The notes beneath the pieces are model-generated. The model ran no database searches and had not been told where the DNA came from. It saw only the letters and a program-made list of their open reading frames with translations. From CAMLHP01 sp035712285 (lineage in GTDB: Bacteria > Gemmatimonadota > Gemmatimonadetes > Gemmatimonadales > GWC2-71-9), in the NCBI GenBank assembly GCA_035712285.1, contig DASTBA010000101.1, forward strand, positions 5,756 through 69,755: a stretch of 64,000 bases of DNA, given 5' to 3'. Below are positions 51,741 through 61,678 of the stretch, in pieces (within the stretch, counting starts at the first letter, position 1; every line of letters begins with the position of its first letter). A program made the position numbers and the translations under genes.

Positions 51741-53713
51741 CCCACCGTACCCTCGCCCTGGCCGCCCTCGCCCTGTCAGCCGGCACCCCGGCCATCCTGG
51801 CGGCGCAGCAGGACTCGGGCGTCACCACGCTGCCCGACATCGTCGTCTCCGAGGCACGGCTTCCGGTGCCGGCCCATGCGGTCACCAGCGACATCACGGT
51901 GTTGTCCGGCGATGAGCTGCGGACCCGCGGCATCACGCTGCTGCAGGACGCCCTCCGGGAGGTGCCGGGGCTCAACGTGGTGCAGGGAGGATCCTTCGGC
52001 GCCGTGAGCTCGGTGTTCGCCCGCGGCGGGGAAAGCGATTACGTCAAGGTCCTGGTGGACGGTGTGCCGGTCAACGATCCGGGTGGCGCGTTCGATTTCT
52101 CGTCCCTCACGCTGGATGACGTCGAGCGGATCGAGATCGTGCGCGGGCCGGCGAGCGTCACGTACGGCTCCGACGCCGTGACCGGCGTCGTGCGCATCGT
52201 GACGCGCACGGGACGCGGGCCCACGCGGGCGGACGCCATCGCCCGCGCCGGAACCTTCGGGACCTGGGACGGATCCGCCACCGCGTCGGGAAGTGCAGGG
52301 CGGCTCGGGTGGTCGGTCGGCGGGTCGGGCCTCGGCACCGACGGCACCTACGCATTCAACAATGCGTTCCGCAATGCCGGGACCACCATCAAGCTGACCG
52401 CGCGGCCCGACAGCGCAACTGATATTGCGCTGAGCGGACGCTACGGATGGAATACGTTCCATTTTCCCACCGATGGTGCCGGCGTGCCGTCGGACAGCAA
52501 TCAGTTCTCCCAGGGGCGGAACCTCGCCATCGGCCTCGACGGCGGCCGGATGCTGACGCCCCATCTGGAGCTCCGGTTCGCGGGCGGTTATGCCCGGTCC
52601 CGTGCGCGGTTCACCGACCGGCCCGATGGCGCGTGGGATACCACCGGTTTCGCCTTCGCCTCCGATCGTGACGCACACAATGCCCGGTGGAATCTCGATG
52701 GCCGGGCCGTCATCCGGCCGGCCAGCCGTGTTGTGGTGTCGGTAGGCACGCAGTTCGAGCGCCAGCTCGTCCGCACCAGCGCGTCGTACACCTCGAATTT
52801 CGGCGGAGGCGCGGCGACCGATTCCGATCCGCGGTTCGATCGCTCCCGCAACGTGGTCGCGGGCTACGCCGAGGCCCGGGCCGACCTGACACCGCGCCTG
52901 ATCGTGACCGGGGGCACCCGCGTGGATGACGACCAGGCGTTCGGCACCTTCGCCACCTGGCGCGTCGGATTCAGATACCGGTTTCCGGTGGGGTTGTCCG
53001 TCCGGGGTTCGGCCGGCACCGGATTCAAGGCGCCGACCTTCAGCGAGAACTTCGCCAACTCGCCATTCGAGACGGGGAACCCCGACCTGCGGCCGGAGCG
53101 CTCGCGCAGCTGGGAGGTGGGAGTGGAGCAGACTCTCGCCAGTGGAAGGGTAACGGCGGGCGCTACCTGGTTCGACCAGCGGTTCCGGAACCTGATCCAG
53201 TATGTCTCGGGCGCTCCTGGTGAGCCGACCTACCAGAACCTGGGCGCGGCCCTCGCCCGCGGCATCGAGGGGACGGTGAGTGTTCAGCCGCTCCGCACCG
53301 TGAGCGCCGGGGTAGCCTGGACCTGGCTGGATACCAGGGTGACCGACGCGGGCGCCAGCACATCACCGGGGTTTGCCGATGGCGAGCGCCTCATCCGGCG
53401 GCCGGCCGGGGCCGGCCGTGCCTGGGCGGAGATCTCGCCGGTGCCCGCGGTGCATCTCTCCCTTGCCGTGAGCCACACCGGCAGCCGCGACGATGTGGAC
53501 TTCGGGAGCTTCCCGTCCGAGCGGGTCACCCTGCCGGCCTACACGCTGGTCTCGGCGTCGCTGGATGCGGAGCTGGTGCACGCCGATGGCGCCCGTCCCG
53601 GTGTGGCACTGGTGGCGCGCGCCGAGAACATCTTCGACGAGGATTATCAGACCATCGCGGGCTTTCCCGGGATCGGTCGGCGGCTTCTCGCCGGGGTGCG
53701 GCTGTCGTGGTGA
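51737..53713 (+). CDS. btuB: TonB-dependent outer-membrane receptor, vitamin B12 type
   Basis: BtuB-type receptors bring B12 across the outer membrane using TonB energy. The 658-residue product has a signal peptide (cut near A-A-Q-Q-D), a TonB-box-like T-T-L-P-D-I-V-V-S and a plug domain (A-L-R-E-V-P-G-L-N-V, R-G-G-E-S-D-Y-V-K-V-L-V-D-G-V-P through V-R-G-P-A-S-V-T-Y-G-S). The barrel is 22-stranded by family and ends in the aromatic L-A-G-V-R-L-S-W. Substrate assignment rests on the riboswitch and btuFCD linkage. Confidence 0.9.
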   Translation: MTHRTLALAALALSAGTPAILAAQQDSGVTTLPDIVVSEARLPVPAHAVTSDITVLSGDELRTRGITLLQDALREVPGLNVVQGGSFGAVSSVFARGGESDYVKVLVDGVPVNDPGGAFDFSSLTLDDVERIEIVRGPASVTYGSDAVTGVVRIVTRTGRGPTRADAIARAGTFGTWDGSATASGSAGRLGWSVGGSGLGTDGTYAFNNAFRNAGTTIKLTARPDSATDIALSGRYGWNTFHFPTDGAGVPSDSNQFSQGRNLAIGLDGGRMLTPHLELRFAGGYARSRARFTDRPDGAWDTTGFAFASDRDAHNARWNLDGRAVIRPASRVVVSVGTQFERQLVRTSASYTSNFGGGAATDSDPRFDRSRNVVAGYAEARADLTPRLIVTGGTRVDDDQAFGTFATWRVGFRYRFPVGLSVRGSAGTGFKAPTFSENFANSPFETGNPDLRPERSRSWEVGVEQTLASGRVTAGATWFDQRFRNLIQYVSGAPGEPTYQNLGAALARGIEGTVSVQPLRTVSAGVAWTWLDTRVTDAGASTSPGFADGERLIRRPAGAGRAWAEISPVPAVHLSLAVSHTGSRDDVDFGSFPSERVTLPAYTLVSASLDAELVHADGARPGVALVARAENIFDEDYQTIAGFPGIGRRLLAGVRLSW

Positions 53714-53754
53714 CCGGGCGGTAGCCGGGCGAGCATTCGCTTAGGTTTGGGGTG

Positions 53755-54513
53755 ATGGTTGTCATCACCCCGGCGCTCATTCTCTCCACGCTCCGCTACA
53801 GCGAGAGCTCCAAGATCGTGCGCCTGGCGACCCGGGATCACGGTGTCCAGAGTGCGATCGCCAAGGGCGCCCTCCGGCCGAAGAGCCGGTTCGGGGCGTC
53901 GCTGCAGCTCCTCAGCGAGGGCACGGCGCACCTGGTGCTGCATTCGCACCGGGAACTGCAGTTGCTGACGGCCTTCGACGTCGGACGGGTGCACGTCGGC
54001 CTCGCCGCCAGTCTGCCGGGCTATGCCGCCGCATCCGCCATGGGCGAGGTGATGCTGCGGTTTGCCCCGCCCGACCCCGATCCCGACTCCTACGATATCC
54101 TTGCCGCCTCGGTCCTGGCGCTCGAGCAGGCCCCCGCCGGCCAGGTGGAAGTCCTCGGCATCCGGCTCCTCTGGCTGCTCGTGTCGGCGCTGGGATTCGC
54201 CCCGGCGCTGGACGAATGCGTGCTGGACGGTGCACCGGTTTCCGGATCGGGCGCCCTGCCGTTCAGTACCCGCGAGGGCGGGGCGCTCTGTGCCGCGTGT
54301 GCCGCCAGGGCCCCGGCATCCCGGCTTCCGGCCGACGCGAGGCGAAACCTGGCGGCGCTGCTGGATTCCGATGAACCACTCCCGGCGCTCGATGCGCGGA
54401 ACCTCGCCGCCCACCGCCGCCTGCTCTCCCGCTTCATTCGCTATCACCTGGGCGATGGCGCCGAACTGCCGGCGCTGGCGTTCTGGGAACAGCGGGCGCT
54501 CGCCATCTCATGA
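53755..54513 (+). CDS. recO: DNA repair protein RecO
   Basis: RecO anneals DNA and loads RecA with RecF and RecR. I used the ATG at 53755; a GTG one codon earlier is also possible. The 252-residue product has an N-terminal OB fold (A-L-I-L-S-T-L-R-Y-S-E-S-S-K-I-V, then K-G-A-L-R-P-K-S-R-F-G) and a helical C-terminal part. The usual four-cysteine zinc motif seems incomplete. A CAAC pair is present in G-G-A-L-C-A-A-C, but the first pair has only one cysteine (D-E-C-V-L-D-G). It overlaps selB by 4 bases. Confidence 0.88.
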   Translation: MVVITPALILSTLRYSESSKIVRLATRDHGVQSAIAKGALRPKSRFGASLQLLSEGTAHLVLHSHRELQLLTAFDVGRVHVGLAASLPGYAAASAMGEVMLRFAPPDPDPDSYDILAASVLALEQAPAGQVEVLGIRLLWLLVSALGFAPALDECVLDGAPVSGSGALPFSTREGGALCAACAARAPASRLPADARRNLAALLDSDEPLPALDARNLAAHRRLLSRFIRYHLGDGAELPALAFWEQRALAIS

Positions 54514-56372
54514 TCATCGGCACCGCCGGGCATGTGGACCACGGGAAATCGGCGCTGGTGGCGGCGCTGACCGGTGCGCGCATGGACCGCCTGCTGGAAG
54601 AACAGCGGCGCGGCATCACGATCACGCTCAACTATGCCCCGCTCACTCTTCCGGACGGCCAGGTGGCCGGCGTCGTGGATGTGCCCGGGCACGAGGATCT
54701 GGTCCGCACCATGGTGGCGGGTGCCAGCGGCATTGACGTGGCCCTCCTGGTGGTGGCGCTGGACGAGGGATGGATGCCCCAGACCGAGGAGCATCTCCTG
54801 GTCCTGGAGCAGCTGGGCGTGCGGCGCGGCGTGGCCGCGCTCACCAAGGCGGATCTCGTGGAGAACGACTGGCTGGAGCTGGTACGAAGCGAGATCACGG
54901 GTCGGCTCGCTCGATCCCGGGTGGCATTCGGCGACCCGGTTGTGACGAGCATCATGGACGGCCGCGGGCTCGCCGAGGTGAGCCGCCGCCTCCTGGAGGC
55001 GATCGAACATTCGGAACCTCGCGATCCGGATGATCTCTTCCGCCTCCCCGTGGACCGCAGCTTCTCCGTGGCCGGCACCGGCACCGTGATCACCGGCAGC
55101 AGCTGGTCCGGCAGCATTGCCATCGGCGATCAGGTCCAGGCACTGCCTGACGGTCCGGTGGCGCGCGTACGGACGATCGAGGAATTCGGGCATCGGCGCG
55201 ACCGGTCCACGCCCGGGGCCCGCGTGGCCGTCGGGCTTGCCGGTGTCTCGGCGGAAACAGTGGCCCGTGGTGCCATGCTGGTCCGCTCCGGGGATGGATG
55301 GGCACCGTCACGGCTGCTGGATGTGCGGGTGACTCTGGGCGCCGGTACCGCGCCGCTTCGGCGGCGGACGCGGGTGGATGTCATGCATGGAACACGGCAT
55401 GTCGGCGGCTGGATCTCGCCGCAGGGAGTCATCGGCCCCGATGAGCCAGGGCTCGCGCGACTGTCACTGGATCATCCGGTGACCGCGCGCGGACGGGACC
55501 GGTTCATCCTGCGCCAGCCGAGCCCGGCGCGCACCATCGGCGGCGGGGAAGTGCTGGACCCGATGCCTGGGCGACGCGACCAGAAGCTTCCCGCCGCATG
55601 GCCCGATGATCGGGCGCGGCTCGAGTCGCTGGCATCTCGGCGGCCGGACGGCGTGCCCGGTGCAGCCATCCCGATCCTGACGGGTTCCTCACCGCAGGTG
55701 TCGGCCGCGCTGCTCGAGGCGGCCCGGACTCTGCGGACCGTGGATGGCCACGTCGTGGCGCGCACCAGGATCAGGAGCGTGGCGGACACCTTGCGCCGCG
55801 TGACGCGGAAGTGGCACGGCGACCATCCCGAGCTGCCCGGCATCCCCTTCGAGACACTGCGCCAGGCTCATCGGTCCGCCTCATGGGTGGTCGAGGCGGC
55901 GCTCGGCGATCTGCTCGCGGCCGGGACCTTGATACGTCATGGTGCCACAGTCCGGACCGCGAACTTCCAGCCGCAGCTCGTGGACCAGCAGCTCGTGGAC
56001 CGGCTGGTCGCCATTCTGCATGCGGGCGGGCTCACGCCGCCCGAAGGCGAGGCGCTGGCCCGCGCCGTGGCCGGCGCCGATCTTGACCGGCTGATCCGGC
56101 ACGCCGTGAAGACCGGCCGGGTGGTTGAAGTGGCACCGGGCCGTTATTGCAGCCGTGACACCCTGGAGTCATTCGGCCGGCGTCTGGGGGAACTGCAGAC
56201 TGGCAGCGGCCTGTCGGTGGGAGCGGTCAAGGATGCCACCGGGCTCTCCCGGAAGTACGTCGTGCCGCTGCTGGAGTGGTCGGACCGGGCAGGCATCACT
56301 ATTCGCGAGGGTGACCTGCGCCACGTACGCCAGCCGCGCACTGCTGCGGCCGGCGGCACCGGCTCTGCTTGA
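54510..56372 (+). CDS. selB: Selenocysteine-specific elongation factor SelB
   Basis: SelB is the EF-Tu-like GTPase that brings Sec-tRNA to UGA codons followed by a SECIS element. The 620-residue product has G1 GTAGHVDHGKS at 4-14, switch motif R-R-G-I-T-I-T, DVPGHEDLVRTM (G3) and TKADLV (G4). Beta-barrel domains II and III follow, then a C-terminal winged-helix region (about 370-620) that would bind SECIS RNA. Length matches bacterial SelB. No other selenocysteine gene, SECIS or tRNA-Sec was found in the window. Confidence 0.93.
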   Translation: MIIGTAGHVDHGKSALVAALTGARMDRLLEEQRRGITITLNYAPLTLPDGQVAGVVDVPGHEDLVRTMVAGASGIDVALLVVALDEGWMPQTEEHLLVLEQLGVRRGVAALTKADLVENDWLELVRSEITGRLARSRVAFGDPVVTSIMDGRGLAEVSRRLLEAIEHSEPRDPDDLFRLPVDRSFSVAGTGTVITGSSWSGSIAIGDQVQALPDGPVARVRTIEEFGHRRDRSTPGARVAVGLAGVSAETVARGAMLVRSGDGWAPSRLLDVRVTLGAGTAPLRRRTRVDVMHGTRHVGGWISPQGVIGPDEPGLARLSLDHPVTARGRDRFILRQPSPARTIGGGEVLDPMPGRRDQKLPAAWPDDRARLESLASRRPDGVPGAAIPILTGSSPQVSAALLEAARTLRTVDGHVVARTRIRSVADTLRRVTRKWHGDHPELPGIPFETLRQAHRSASWVVEAALGDLLAAGTLIRHGATVRTANFQPQLVDQQLVDRLVAILHAGGLTPPEGEALARAVAGADLDRLIRHAVKTGRVVEVAPGRYCSRDTLESFGRRLGELQTGSGLSVGAVKDATGLSRKYVVPLLEWSDRAGITIREGDLRHVRQPRTAAAGGTGSA

Positions 56373-56398
56373 CATGGCTTTCGCGCATGCCGCATCTT
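56369..56398 (+). promoter_or_regulatory. Weak candidate promoter for the sorting-domain-like gene
   Basis: A perfect TTGACA (56369-56374) overlaps the selB stop. With an 18-base spacer it is followed by CATCTT (56393-56398), a poor -10. It precedes the next ATG by about 75 bases. Kept only because the -35 is perfect and the gap before the gene is 99 bases. Confidence 0.25.
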
Positions 56399-56471
56399 CC
56401 CTGCGTCAGCGCGTGTCCACCTGTATTCCGGAGGTACCGAGAGGCCCACACCCAGTCAGAGAGGAACCCCA

Positions 56472-56912
56472 ATGGTCCGCTTCGCGTGGCCGGGGTGGTG
56501 GCTTGGGCTGGCTCTGGGGGTCGTGTCTCCGGTTGCCGCGCAGCAGGGCAAGGACCCGCTCCCGAGCGTCGAGCTCAAGGAGAACTACCCCAATCCGTTC
56601 TTCCCGTCCACGACGATTCCCTTCGTGATTCACGAGGAGGTGTGCAGGGACGGCCACCGGCCGGTGGTGACGCTGAAGATCTTCAATGTGCTGGCCCAGG
56701 AGGTGGCTACGGCCACCTTGGCGCATGACTCAACCGCGGTTCTCGACCGGCGCCCGCTCGACTGCGGTGCCTTCGAGGCCTACTGGGACGGACGCTTCAG
56801 CGATGGCCGCCGGGAAATTGCGCCCGGTGTCTTCTGGTACGGACTCACGGTGGATGGGACGCGCCATGTCCGCAGCATGATCGCGGCTCGGCGCATCACC
56901 AGCGAACGGTAG
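56472..56912 (+). CDS. Secreted protein consisting of a FlgD-Ig / T9SS type A sorting-like domain
   Basis: This 146-residue product has a signal peptide (W-L-G-L-A-L-G-V-V-S-P-V-A-A-Q), and nearly all the rest is a single domain. It starts ENYPNPFFPSTTIPF (about 38-52), has LKIFNVLAQEVAT in the middle, A-Y-W-D-G-R-F-S-D-G-R near 100, and ends A-P-G-V-F-W-Y-G-L-T-V with a short final strand. This is the FlgD-Ig / type IX secretion C-terminal sorting-domain pattern, normally a tail on a large secreted protein. Here it stands alone. A GAGAGGAAC ribosome-binding site precedes the ATG. Confidence 0.8.
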   Translation: MVRFAWPGWWLGLALGVVSPVAAQQGKDPLPSVELKENYPNPFFPSTTIPFVIHEEVCRDGHRPVVTLKIFNVLAQEVATATLAHDSTAVLDRRPLDCGAFEAYWDGRFSDGRREIAPGVFWYGLTVDGTRHVRSMIAARRITSER

Positions 56913-56915
56913 GAC

Positions 56916-56986
56916 GGGCCGGCACCGCAGCCGGTAGAGGCGCAAGCGTTGCGCCCCTACCGCTGCGGTGCCGGCCCTTGCCTTTT
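56916..56986. repeat. Long palindromic element, hairpin with T-rich tail
   Basis: Outer arms of 15 bases pair perfectly (56916-56930 with 56963-56977). Inner arms (56932-56945 with 56949-56962) pair at 13 of 14 positions around a 3-base loop, after one bulged C at 56931. The stem has 28 pairs and is followed by CTTGCCTTTTC. It begins three bases after the upstream stop, so it probably terminates that transcript. The inner part (GGTAGRGGCGCAA and its complement) looks like a dispersed REP-type palindrome, which is inference. Confidence 0.7.
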
Positions 56987-57060
56987 CTGCCAAAGCGGCA
57001 GATTTCGGGGGTACATCCCTTGCCTGAGGGGACCCGGAATTCGGACAGACGGAGCCATGC

Positions 57061-59677
<2,617 letters not shown>

Positions 59678-59685
<8 letters not shown>

Positions 59686-60145
59686 GGGGACGCCGTCCCC
59701 ATCGGACCTGACCGGCATGGCGGCCGCGCTGCGCCTCGCGCGGACGGCGGCGGTCAGGGAAGAAGTACCGGTGGGGGCGGTCATCATGCGCGATGGCGTC
59801 ATCGTCGCCGAGGCGCACAACGAAACCATCCAGCGGCAGGACCCCACGGCCCACGCCGAGCTGCTCGCGATCCGGCGCGCCCTCGAGGCCGGCGGCGAGG
59901 ACCGGCTTCCCACCTCCACGCTCTACGTCACGCTGGAGCCCTGCGCGCAGTGCGCGGGCTCCATCATCCTGTCCAAGGTGGAGCGGGTGGTCTTCGGCGC
60001 GTGGGACAGCCGCTGCGGCATGGCAGGGTCGGTCTATGACCTGCTGCGCCATCCCCGGCTCAATCACCGGCCCGAGGTGATCGGCGGGCTGATGGCGGAG
60101 GAATGCGGGGAGATGCTGAAGCGGTTCTTTCTCGCCAGGCGGTAA
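59678..60145 (+). CDS. tadA: tRNA-specific adenosine-34 deaminase TadA
   Basis: TadA converts A34 to inosine in tRNA-Arg(ACG). The GTG at 59678, overlapping clpB by 8 bases, gives 155 residues; the ATG at 59717 gives 142 and is almost as good. Zinc-site motifs are T-A-H-A-E-L (His-Ala-Glu) and EPCAQCAGSII. C-terminal residues E-V-I-G-G-L-M-A-E-E-C-G-E-M-L-K-R-F-F match the TadA tail. Cytosine or guanine deaminases share the fold, but the length and tail favour TadA. Confidence 0.9.
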
Positions 60146-60166
60146 GGGCGGACGAGGCGGGCGCGT

Positions 60167-60283
60167 GTCGCCTGCGGCGACATCCGCCTGCGTCACCCCG
60201 GCGAAGGCCGGGGTCCAGATTGCCGATCTCCGTCCACGAGCCCGTCGCTGAAGCGACGGCTCGGCGGATGTCGCTGAAGCGAC
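60167..60283. repeat. MITE-like element with inverted ends
   Basis: The left end (60167-60188) and right end (60263-60283) are imperfect inverted repeats sharing GACATCCGCC and a GTCGC core. Each end is itself a small palindrome. Inside is CACCCCGGCGAAGGCCGGGG, a strong hairpin. With no reading frame inside, it looks like a small non-autonomous or REP-type element. Confidence 0.5.
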
Positions 60284-60293
60284 CCTGATCTGT

Positions 60294-60331
60294 CATTGCG
60301 AGGAGGCGCCGGTGGCGCCGACGAAGCAATC
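60294..60331. repeat. Palindromic repeat, copy 1 (upstream of the toxin-antitoxin pair)
   Basis: The unit opens with CATTGCGAGGAGGCGCC and closes with GGCGCCGACGAAGCAATC, with GGCGCC arms around a GGT loop. Its reverse complement, differing by a base change and a short length change, occurs at 61402-61436. Confidence 0.7.
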
Positions 60332-60400
60332 GGTCAGCTCCCGCCGTGATTTGCGCGGCTCTCAGCCGCGCGAGTCCGCCCCTCGCCCATCCCGCCCACC

Positions 60401-60429
60401 TTGCCCATCCGGCGCCAAAAGCGTATCTT
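60401..60429 (+). promoter_or_regulatory. Candidate promoter of the toxin-antitoxin operon
   Basis: TTGCCC (60401-60406), 17 bases, then TATCTT (60424-60429). The start would be near 60436, followed by an AGGAGG ribosome-binding site ending 5 bases before the antitoxin ATG. The sequence around it (GGCGCC, ATGCGCCAAATGGC) has short inverted pieces that could be an autoregulatory operator. Confidence 0.45.
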
Positions 60430-60457
60430 TCATGCGCCAAATGGCACAGGAGGCCCC

Positions 60458-60883
60458 ATGACCGCCGCCGCCGTGGCCGCCAAGCTGGGTGGCCGCCGGG
60501 CCCTGAAGCAGCAGATCCGCTCCGAGATGGACCTCGTCGCACTGGTCCGCGAGGGGCTGCCCGTCGCCGCGCTCGATTTCTTCGTCCGCTACCTCGCCGC
60601 CGGCGATCTGTATCGCATCGTCGGCTCCGCCCGCACCCTCCAGCGCAAGCGCGCCGCCGGCGAACGCCTCTCGGCCGAGGAGTCCGACCGCCTCGCCCGC
60701 GTCGCCCGCATGTTCACCCGCGCCGAAGAAGCCCTGGGCAGCGAGGAACGGAGCACCCACTGGCTCCGCCAGGCCAACCGCGCCCTCGGCGGCGCCCGCC
60801 CGGTGGATCTCCTCGACAGCGATGCCGGCACCGTCGCCGTCGAGCGGGTGCTGGGGCGGATCGAGCACGGGGTCTACAGCTGA
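60458..60883 (+). CDS. Antitoxin of the Xre/MbcA/ParS (DUF2384) family
   Basis: This is a 141-residue antitoxin expected to bind its operator and neutralise the RES toxin. The N-terminal half is helical (M-D-L-V-A-L-V-R-E-G-L-P-V-A-A-L-D). The C-terminal toxin-binding domain has R-V-A-R-M-F-T-R-A-E-E-A-L-G, then W-L-R-Q-A-N-R-A-L-G-G-A-R-P-V-D-L-L and V-E-R-V-L-G-R-I-E-H-G-V-Y-S, the DUF2384 ending. The ATG at 60458 has a strong AGGAGG site; an upstream in-frame ATG is less likely. Confidence 0.9.
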   Translation: MTAAAVAAKLGGRRALKQQIRSEMDLVALVREGLPVAALDFFVRYLAAGDLYRIVGSARTLQRKRAAGERLSAEESDRLARVARMFTRAEEALGSEERSTHWLRQANRALGGARPVDLLDSDAGTVAVERVLGRIEHGVYS

Positions 60884-60892
60884 GTGCGGAAT

Positions 60893-60913
60893 GGTCGACG
60901 GTCGACTGTTGAC
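60893..60913 (+). repeat. Short heptad array between antitoxin and toxin
   Basis: GGTCGAC, GGTCGAC, TGTTGAC: three 7-base units in a row in the 47-base space between the two genes. It may serve as a binding site or separate the two translation starts. Same 7-base period as the other arrays. Confidence 0.55.
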
Positions 60914-60930
60914 CGCTAGTTCCCCCTCCC

Positions 60931-61386
60931 ATGCTCACCTATCGCATCTGCCGCAGGGCCTTCCGGGCCCTGGACGGGGAAGGGGCCCGCCTCTACGGCG
61001 GGCGGTGGAACCGCCCCGGATCGGCGGTCGTCTATACCTCCGGTTCCGTGGCGCTGGCAGCGCTCGAGCTGCTGGTGCACTTGAGCCCCGCTGATGCGCC
61101 GCGGGACCTGGTGCTGGTGACGGTGGAGATCCCTGATTCAGTGAGCCGCGAGCAGGTCGGCGCGCCGGGGCTTCCCCGGAACTGGGCGCAGTCACCCGAA
61201 CATCCCGCCTGCCGCGCGCGCGGCCAGGCATGGCTTGCCGCCGCCACGTCGGCGGTCCTCATCGTGCCCGCCGCCCCCGTGCCTGAGGAGTTCAACTACC
61301 TCCTCAATCCCGCGCATCCGGACTTTGTCCGGATTCACGCTGTCGCCGAACGGTCGTTCGCATTCGATCCGCGACTGGGGCCGTAA
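60931..61386 (+). CDS. RES-domain toxin
   Basis: This is a 151-residue RES-family toxin. Known members (MbcT, Res, ParT) attack NAD+ or ADP-ribosylate targets. Family signs are L-T-Y-R-I-C-R near the start, YGGRWNRPGSAVVYTS (Arg and Tyr of the active site), A-L-A-A-L-E-L-L-V-H (the Glu) and V-P-E-E-F-N-Y-L-L-N-P-A-H-P-D-F near the end. The order antitoxin then toxin is standard. No good ribosome-binding site precedes the ATG, which would keep toxin synthesis low. Confidence 0.9.
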   Translation: MLTYRICRRAFRALDGEGARLYGGRWNRPGSAVVYTSGSVALAALELLVHLSPADAPRDLVLVTVEIPDSVSREQVGAPGLPRNWAQSPEHPACRARGQAWLAAATSAVLIVPAAPVPEEFNYLLNPAHPDFVRIHAVAERSFAFDPRLGP

Positions 61387-61401
61387 CGCAGCGGCGACCC
61401 G

Positions 61402-61436
61402 GTTGCTTCGTCGGCGCCACCGGCCCTCCTCGCAAT
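61402..61436. repeat. Palindromic repeat, copy 2 (downstream of the toxin-antitoxin pair)
   Basis: Inverted copy of the unit at 60294-60331: TTGCTTCGTCGGCGCCACCGG followed by CCCTCCTCGCAATG (read as two parts). It lies 15 bases after the toxin stop. It differs from copy 1 by loss of part of the GGCGCC arm. Confidence 0.7.
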
Positions 61437-61469
61437 GCCCCGCCCGCCTGTTTACATTTTGCCCGCGCT

Positions 61470-61556
61470 GGACAGGTGTCCGAGTGGCTGAAGGAACCGG
61501 TCTCGAAAACCGGCATACCCGCAAGGGTATCGAGGGTTCGAATCCCTCCCTGTCCG
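61470..61556 (+). tRNA. tRNA-Ser (anticodon CGA)
   Basis: An 87-base class II tRNA. Acceptor arms GGACAGG (61470-61476) and CCTGTCC (61549-61555) pair, with G as discriminator base. The anticodon stem is CCGGT/ACCGG around loop CTCGAAA, anticodon CGA (reads UCG). A long variable arm (ATACCCGCAAGGGTAT) and T-arm GAGGG-TTCGAAT-CCCTC are present. The 3' CCA is not encoded. TACATT at 61453-61458 could be its -10. Confidence 0.96.
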
Positions 61557-61558
61557 TT

Positions 61559-61582
61559 TGGAGCTGAGAGGGGAGAGTTGAG
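61559..61582 (+). repeat. Heptad-periodic tract after tRNA-Ser (left part)
   Basis: Units close to GAGCTGA, GAGGGGA, GAGTTGA follow each other with a 7-base step. The complementary theme (TCAGCTC-like units) returns at 61679-61735 on the other side of the 61595-61671 element. Confidence 0.45.
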
Positions 61583-61594
61583 CGCCCTGCGCTC

Positions 61595-61671
61595 CTGTCA
61601 CCCTGAGTGAGCGCAGCGACCGAATGGGCCGAGGCGCTGCCGTGTTTCAGCCTCTTCGCTCAGAGTGACAG
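61595..61671. repeat. Inverted-end element (CTGTCACCCTGAG type)
   Basis: The left end CTGTCACCCTGAGTGAGCG and right end CGCTCAGAGTGACAG are imperfect inverted repeats about 45 bases apart. No gene lies inside. It resembles the small dispersed palindromes found between genes in many GC-rich genomes; copy number here cannot be judged. Confidence 0.5.
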
Positions 61672-61678
61672 AGCCCGC

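Larger units (their letters stand above)
60146..60457. other. 312-base gene-free stretch filled with palindromic repeats
   Basis: No gene is supported here. The stretch holds five structures. They are a long-range inverted repeat (60167-60188 with 60263-60283), a 7-base-stem hairpin (CCCCGGC/GCCGGGG, 60196-60213), two copies of GTCGCTGAAGCGAC (60244-60257 and 60270-60283), a repeat at 60294-60331 whose inverted partner lies at 61402-61436, and an 8-base-stem hairpin (GCGCGGCT/AGCCGCGC, 60353-60371). The toxin-antitoxin promoter occupies its end. Confidence 0.7.

Noticed and set aside
57003..57060. CIRCE or sigma32-type heat-shock promoter ahead of clpB
   Set aside because: No TTAGCACTC inverted repeat and no convincing CTTGAA/CCCCAT pair at proper spacing could be found.
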